A stretch of 64,000 nt of DNA from Alitta virens (Eukaryota; Annelida; Polychaeta; Phyllodocida; Nereididae): NCBI GenBank assembly GCA_932294295.1, contig OW028581.1:17156662-17220661 (forward strand), given 5' to 3'. Positions within the stretch are counted from its first letter, which is position 1. Every line of letters starts with the position of its first letter. Below the pieces are notes generated by a model, which ran no database searches, had not been told where the DNA came from, and saw nothing but the letters and a program-made list of their open reading frames with translations. Below, piece after piece: positions 59,080 to 64,000 of this stretch. A program made the position numbers and the translations under genes.

Positions 59080-62000
59080 CAGTTTAGTTCAAAGATTCAT
59101 TTCAAGAGAGCATGAAGCAACATATGGCCATTGGAACTATTATAGAAAAACATAAATGCCCACAAACAGCAGAGAGAATGACAGTATTTATTTTCAATGC
59201 CCAGAGTTATAGTTACCCTCCATTGTCATAAAATGAACACAAATAAACAATTTGGATATATAAAACAACAAGAAACTTGCAAAAAAAGAAAACTGCAAAA
59301 CATCATTATATGTTTTTTGATTTATTTATATCTCACTGTGTAATTAAGTCACCTCAGTATACTATCACTGTAGTGTTAGCCTACTTCAAAAAAATATAAA
59401 AAATAAAGAAGGAAACTAAACATGCACACAACTGTATCATATATAAACAAATTTACCAAAAAATAAATACTACATTCTAAATTCTCACATCTAAGCAAAT
59501 TAGGTTTTTTATGGACACTCACTCAGGTGAATCATCATAATTTCACAAAGGGGGTGGATTTGCATCAGTGCACATCAGGGTAGGGAGCATGCCAATACAT
59601 GTATGACCACCTGTCTGTGCCCAAGGGCATAAGGCATGGACACCTTTACACATTGCATAAAAAGAACAAAATTAAAACTATTTTGGACAAACTGGAAAAA
59701 AAAACACAGGAAGAACATTATTATTATAAAATACAAACTTTTCTTCTGAAAAAATAAAATACAAATTTAAAACATTTAATTTTACAACACAATTCATTAT
59801 TATTAATATTGAAACTTAAATACAAAATAACGATTGTCTTAGTTAAAGAAACTGACTAATTAAACTTACCATAGGAAATCATTGACTTATTCACTCTGTA
59901 AATAAATCACCTCAATATACACTACCCATGGAGTATTAGCTTGCTTAAAAAAAAGTGAAAGTAAAACAGAAAAAAAAACCTGCACTGTTAGCCACTTAGT
60001 AGACTCAGCATAATTACACTGTCATAAAATTCATAAAAAAATAAAACACTTTGGAAACATAAGAAAACTAGAAATACTAATAACTTACAAAAACAAAAAA
60101 GCTAGCTACCTATCTTAGAAACATTTTTTTCTGAAATTTAAGATTAAAGAACTTTACAAAAGTAGAAAATTAACCATTACAATATGCATAAGTACAAAAA
60201 AAAAAAAAAAAAATGATAAAAAAAAAGTCAACATGTCATAAGATTCAAAATTAAAACATAAATTGCATAATAATTATTGTGAAAGTTAAAGAAATGACTA
60301 ATTAAACTGGCCATAGAGAAGCATATTTCAACCTACTTATTCTCATTCTTCAGTACAATCACTCGAGTATACACTATCCTCGTACTTTAAAAAAGGCAAA
60401 CTACAAAACACATACATAACTGTATTATTTGTAAACAAAATTACCAAAAACTACATACTTATTTCTCAAATTTAAAATCGATTACAAAAGTTGCTAACCT
60501 TTTACCTAAAATTTAACAAAAATCATTGTTTCAGAAAATCCAAAAAATGAAAGTATGTTCCACATCTGTGCACACCTGGTCAGTGCCTTATCGTATATTC
60601 AAGATCCAACATGTTGTTATAGATATGGTTCAAAGATTCACTTTCAGGAGATCATGTTACCTTTCCTATATGGAGAAGATATGTTTCACATCAGTGCAAA
60701 GCACGTCCATTGTCATAAAAAGAACAAAAACTATGCTGGACAAACATAAAACAACAAAACAAACTGCAAAACATGCACATATAATAAAAACTTAATTCTG
60801 ATCCATGTAATCTTACTTTAACCAACTTGAAAGGTGAGAGGTTAATATATTACTTCTTAGCTCACCACTAATACAGATAATCTGAAATATTTTGTTCACA
60901 TTTGACTGAAAATTTATAAAGTAAATATAGCATAACTGAAATATACATAGATTTATTTATCCTGCTCAAGAACAACAGAATGCAATATCCTGTCAAGTTT
61001 GAACATCTTTCAATAAACAAGGTCTGCATAACACTTAAATTGATATTTTGTAGTTTGAAAAGGTTACACTAATTTCTTTATTATATTTCTTGTGATGAAA
61101 TATTACAGTGAATGTGTTCAAATAATTTTAACTATCTTCAAGCCATTGCTTCCTGTCCAAACACCATGTATTATGTTCAAGAGACTAAAATCAGCTTTCT
61201 TTCAACAATGCTTCAGGGCATGTACCCTCCCCCATTTCAAATGGCATTTTGGTATATGCAAGCAAGGCAATCACATTATATGACTTTCTATCTGAAGTAT
61301 AACCCTTAGTTGAGACATAGGCACAGAGGTAAGGTCAAATATGTTATTTAATAGTCATATTCTAGCAGTTGTATGATCACCCAAAGAGATTATGCTTAAT
61401 GATAGGAATAACCCATATTTCTAGCTTAAACCTTTGCTTAACTAGACTTGGTGGAAGTGATTGCTAATGATATACAATATTAAACATTGCAGCTGGTGAT
61501 GTACTCTATTTCTGTGAAATGTATGCATCAAACTAGTAACCACTAACAAAAAATTGCAAAATAATTATTGTGAAAGTTAAAGAAACTGACTAATTAAACT
61601 GGCCATAGAGAAGCACTTACTTATTCTCATTCTTTAGTGAAATCACCTTAGTATACACTATCCTTGTGGCCTACTTAAAAAAAAAACCTACAAAACACAT
61701 ACATAACTGTATTATTTGTAAACAAAATTACCTAAAACAAATGCTACATACTTATTTCTCAAATTTAAAATCAAATACAAAAGATGCAAACCTTTTATCC
61801 AAAATTAAACAAAAGTCAATAAAACTGAAACTTTAAGAAAAACTGTGCACTGGTAACCACTTAGTAGACTGCACAAGGGGGGTTAGGCAGTGATTTCATA
61901 TCAATGCACATAAGTGCAGTGAGTATGTTTATAAAACGACATGCTCAAACAACAAGAAATAATCATAAGCGGAAAAAAAAAATCTAACTTTGAAACTATT

Positions 62001-64000
62001 TCAGAAATTTCAAATCAAAGTCAGAAAAAATAAAAATATTACAATATACAGAACTTCAAACTTACCCAAACTTCCTAGTCTTAATGACTCTTAAGATAGT
62101 TTCCCTCCTAATATATGTTGAGGAATGCATCCCCTATGCAGAAACTGGCAGCAATTGTGGCAAATACCTGCATGATGAGAGGGCCAGCAATGGGGGCTAT
62201 AATTCAATACCAATGTAATCAAAGGGGTATATGCCAGTATACTATCCCAATATTTACACATGCATCCAATAATTGCTATAAGCATTTTCTAAGATGCAGT
62301 GCAATGTGTCAATATAATAGAAGAGTTAAGTTTCCTGCATGGAAGGCAGTCACAAAGCAAGCCTGCTCAGGTAGTTCAACCAAATTGAAAGGTGAGAGGT
62401 TTATATATATACTTCTTAGCTCACTAATAATACAAATACTCAGAAATATGTTGTTCACATTTTACTGAAAATGTATACAGTAAGGATAGCATAACTGAAA
62501 TATACACAGATTAATTTATCCTACACCAGAACTACAACACAATATCATGTCAAGTTTGAACAAAAAACAAGGTCTGCATAACATTATCCTTTTGTAGTTA
62601 GAGTAACTCAGTGACTATGGGTGGAAAAGGTTACACTAATTGTATTTCCTTCATTATATTGCAACTAATATTTGTTTTGATGAAATATTACAGTGAATGT
62701 GTACAAAAAATTTAAACATTTCTTAATATTTCCAAGCTTTTGTTTTCTGTCAAAACACCATGTATTATATTTAAGAGACCAAAGAAAGCTATCACCAAAC
62801 AATGCAACAATGCTTTCCTCTTTGATGCTAATTTCAATGGCATTTTGGCTTTTGCAAGCAAGGCAGTCATATGACATGACATTCACTGTGAACTAAAACC
62901 CCCCAGTTAAGACATAGGCACAGAGTTAAGGTCAAATATGTTATCTAATAGTCAGATTCTAGCAGTTGTATGGTCACCCAAAGAGATTATGTATGCTAAA
63001 TGATAGAAATAACTCTTATTTCCTGCTTAAACTTTAGCTTAACAAGACTTGGTGGAAGTGATTGCACAGAATAGCTTGTGTATAACCTATCATAATGCTA
63101 TACAATATAAAACATTGCGGCTGGTGATGTATGCACCAACTGGTAACCATTAGCAATATTGTTCACAGGTTTCTGGTACCCTGAGTTTGTTGCACTTCAT
63201 TTAGTTGGAAACTTTATTCAGCATTTTACTCGGATTAGTCATCTCTCCAAGCAACTGATATTAATTCACAAGAGCAGTCTATATATTTAATAGTGCGCAT
63301 AACTATTCTTTCATAATTTTCCGTAGCATTGTTCAAGGAGCTTTGGCAGAAACACAGATGTTTAGAAATTAAGACAGAAGATGTCCATTTGGGTAATATT
63401 AATGCAATGAACAAAATAGCAGCCAAGAATGTTTTGCTTTGTTGTCTTGTCTACATTGAAATGTATGAGGTCTGTTTTTATAACAATGGTTGCAGTTTCT
63501 TCAACAGACATTACAGTGAACTATGAAAACACACACACACAGCTGTCAGAGATGCATTTGGGTAATTTGAATATGATGGTCAGACAGAAGAAGAACATTG
63601 GGGTAAGTTGAATATGGCGATCTTGTAAATGATGTTTTGCTGTCAATTGTCATGTTAAATGTGTTTTGTTATCCCTCTCTACATTGTATGAGAGGAGTGT
63701 TTTTCTACACTGAACTGTACGAGGGTCTTTTAGCTCTATATATTCTTTTCTAGACATGACAAAGACAATTTTTGAAGTTGAAATGTTTATTTGTAGCCTG
63801 ATACATATATTAAATGAAACATATGATGTGACTAGACAGTAGAAAGGCAAGATGTTCAAATTCATAATGCTTCATGTGGGAGCCTCTCTTGGTGAAAATT
63901 TTGCAATTTTGTTTAGAAGATATCCTTTACAGACGAATATCAACCCATCCTCTGGTAACTGATATTCTTATGTTTTCTTTGATGTGAAAAAATCTCTCTT
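59080..64000. other. No gene seen; A-rich repeats and long direct duplications
   Basis: Segments are repeated at kilobase scale: 60265-60400 resembles 61556-61690 (GTGAAAGTTAAAGAAA, CTGGCCATAGAGAAGCA), and 60826-61310 resembles 62388-62890 (ACTTCTTAGCTCAC, CCATGTATTAT). 61310-61500 resembles 62905-63120. Many CATAAAAAGAACAAAA words occur. Open frames here are short, lack splice context and match no family I recognise. Confidence 0.6.

Noticed and set aside
61112..61309. Possible displaced exon 7 of gene E (MYYVQET...)
   Set aside because: Resemblance is limited to a few residues, there is no good acceptor or family continuation, and the segment is part of a local duplication whose other copy is not open.
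62115..62468. 117-codon frame in the terminal repeat region
   Set aside because: Lies in repeated sequence, with no motif, splice context or conservation between the duplicated copies.

Overview
The window is AT-rich, intron-rich and crowded with transposable elements, so it is animal genomic DNA. Non-LTR retrotransposon remnants, tRNA-derived SINEs, hAT, pogo-like and foldback-type DNA elements and kyphoscoliosis-peptidase (KY)/hillarin-like genes together suggest an invertebrate, probably marine. I cannot fix the phylum from sequence alone. No bacterial operon, CRISPR array, rRNA gene or genuine tRNA gene is visible.

The genic content is one head-to-tail array of five paralogues on the + strand. 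Gene A (1-13321) enters from the left edge and has a decayed RING end. Gene B is 15403-28550 (11 coding exons, about 631 aa), gene C 31944-37211 (10 exons, about 570 aa), gene D 44337-53716 (11 exons, about 647 aa). Gene E (54870-57320) is truncated after five exons. I assembled the exons by hand from AG/GT splice sites, and every junction in B, C and D keeps one continuous frame. Exon phases agree between paralogues and several homologous exons have identical lengths (86, 151 and 568 nt). The layout is: short N-terminal region with a conserved (Y/F)xDxxFF...DD motif; transglutaminase-like segment with an (H)xWNAxxIxGxW motif; the KY/hillarin F-Y-F...P...H-F-x-E-D-P-A-W-Q-L segment; two beta-rich KY-type repeats; a variable linker; and a C-terminal C3HC4 RING finger split over two exons by a phase-0 intron. 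A RING E3 module on a KY-type protein is not an architecture I know as standard, so this array is the main candidate for something undescribed. No paralogue shows a complete Cys-His-Asp triad, which suggests pseudo-transglutaminase scaffolds carrying an E3 module.

Introns and spacers hold the mobile DNA. Gene A intron 2 contains a minus-strand LINE fragment. Gene A intron 5 contains a long-TIR transposon interrupted by two foldback elements, each with a visible 6-bp target duplication; an uninterrupted relative lies at 37276-40142. Gene B intron 2 holds a 1.1-kb hAT element with an 8-bp duplication, and the C-D spacer holds a 446-bp hAT element with another. Five copies of one tRNA-derived SINE, several MITEs (two almost touching splice acceptors) and (CTTAT)n-tailed retroelement ends are spread through the locus. 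Tandem repeats include a 62-bp x9 array that copies the end of gene B exon 3 with its splice donor, a ~50-bp array in gene D intron 10, and a satellite-like tract from 57.8 kb. From 57.3 kb to the end I see no convincing gene.
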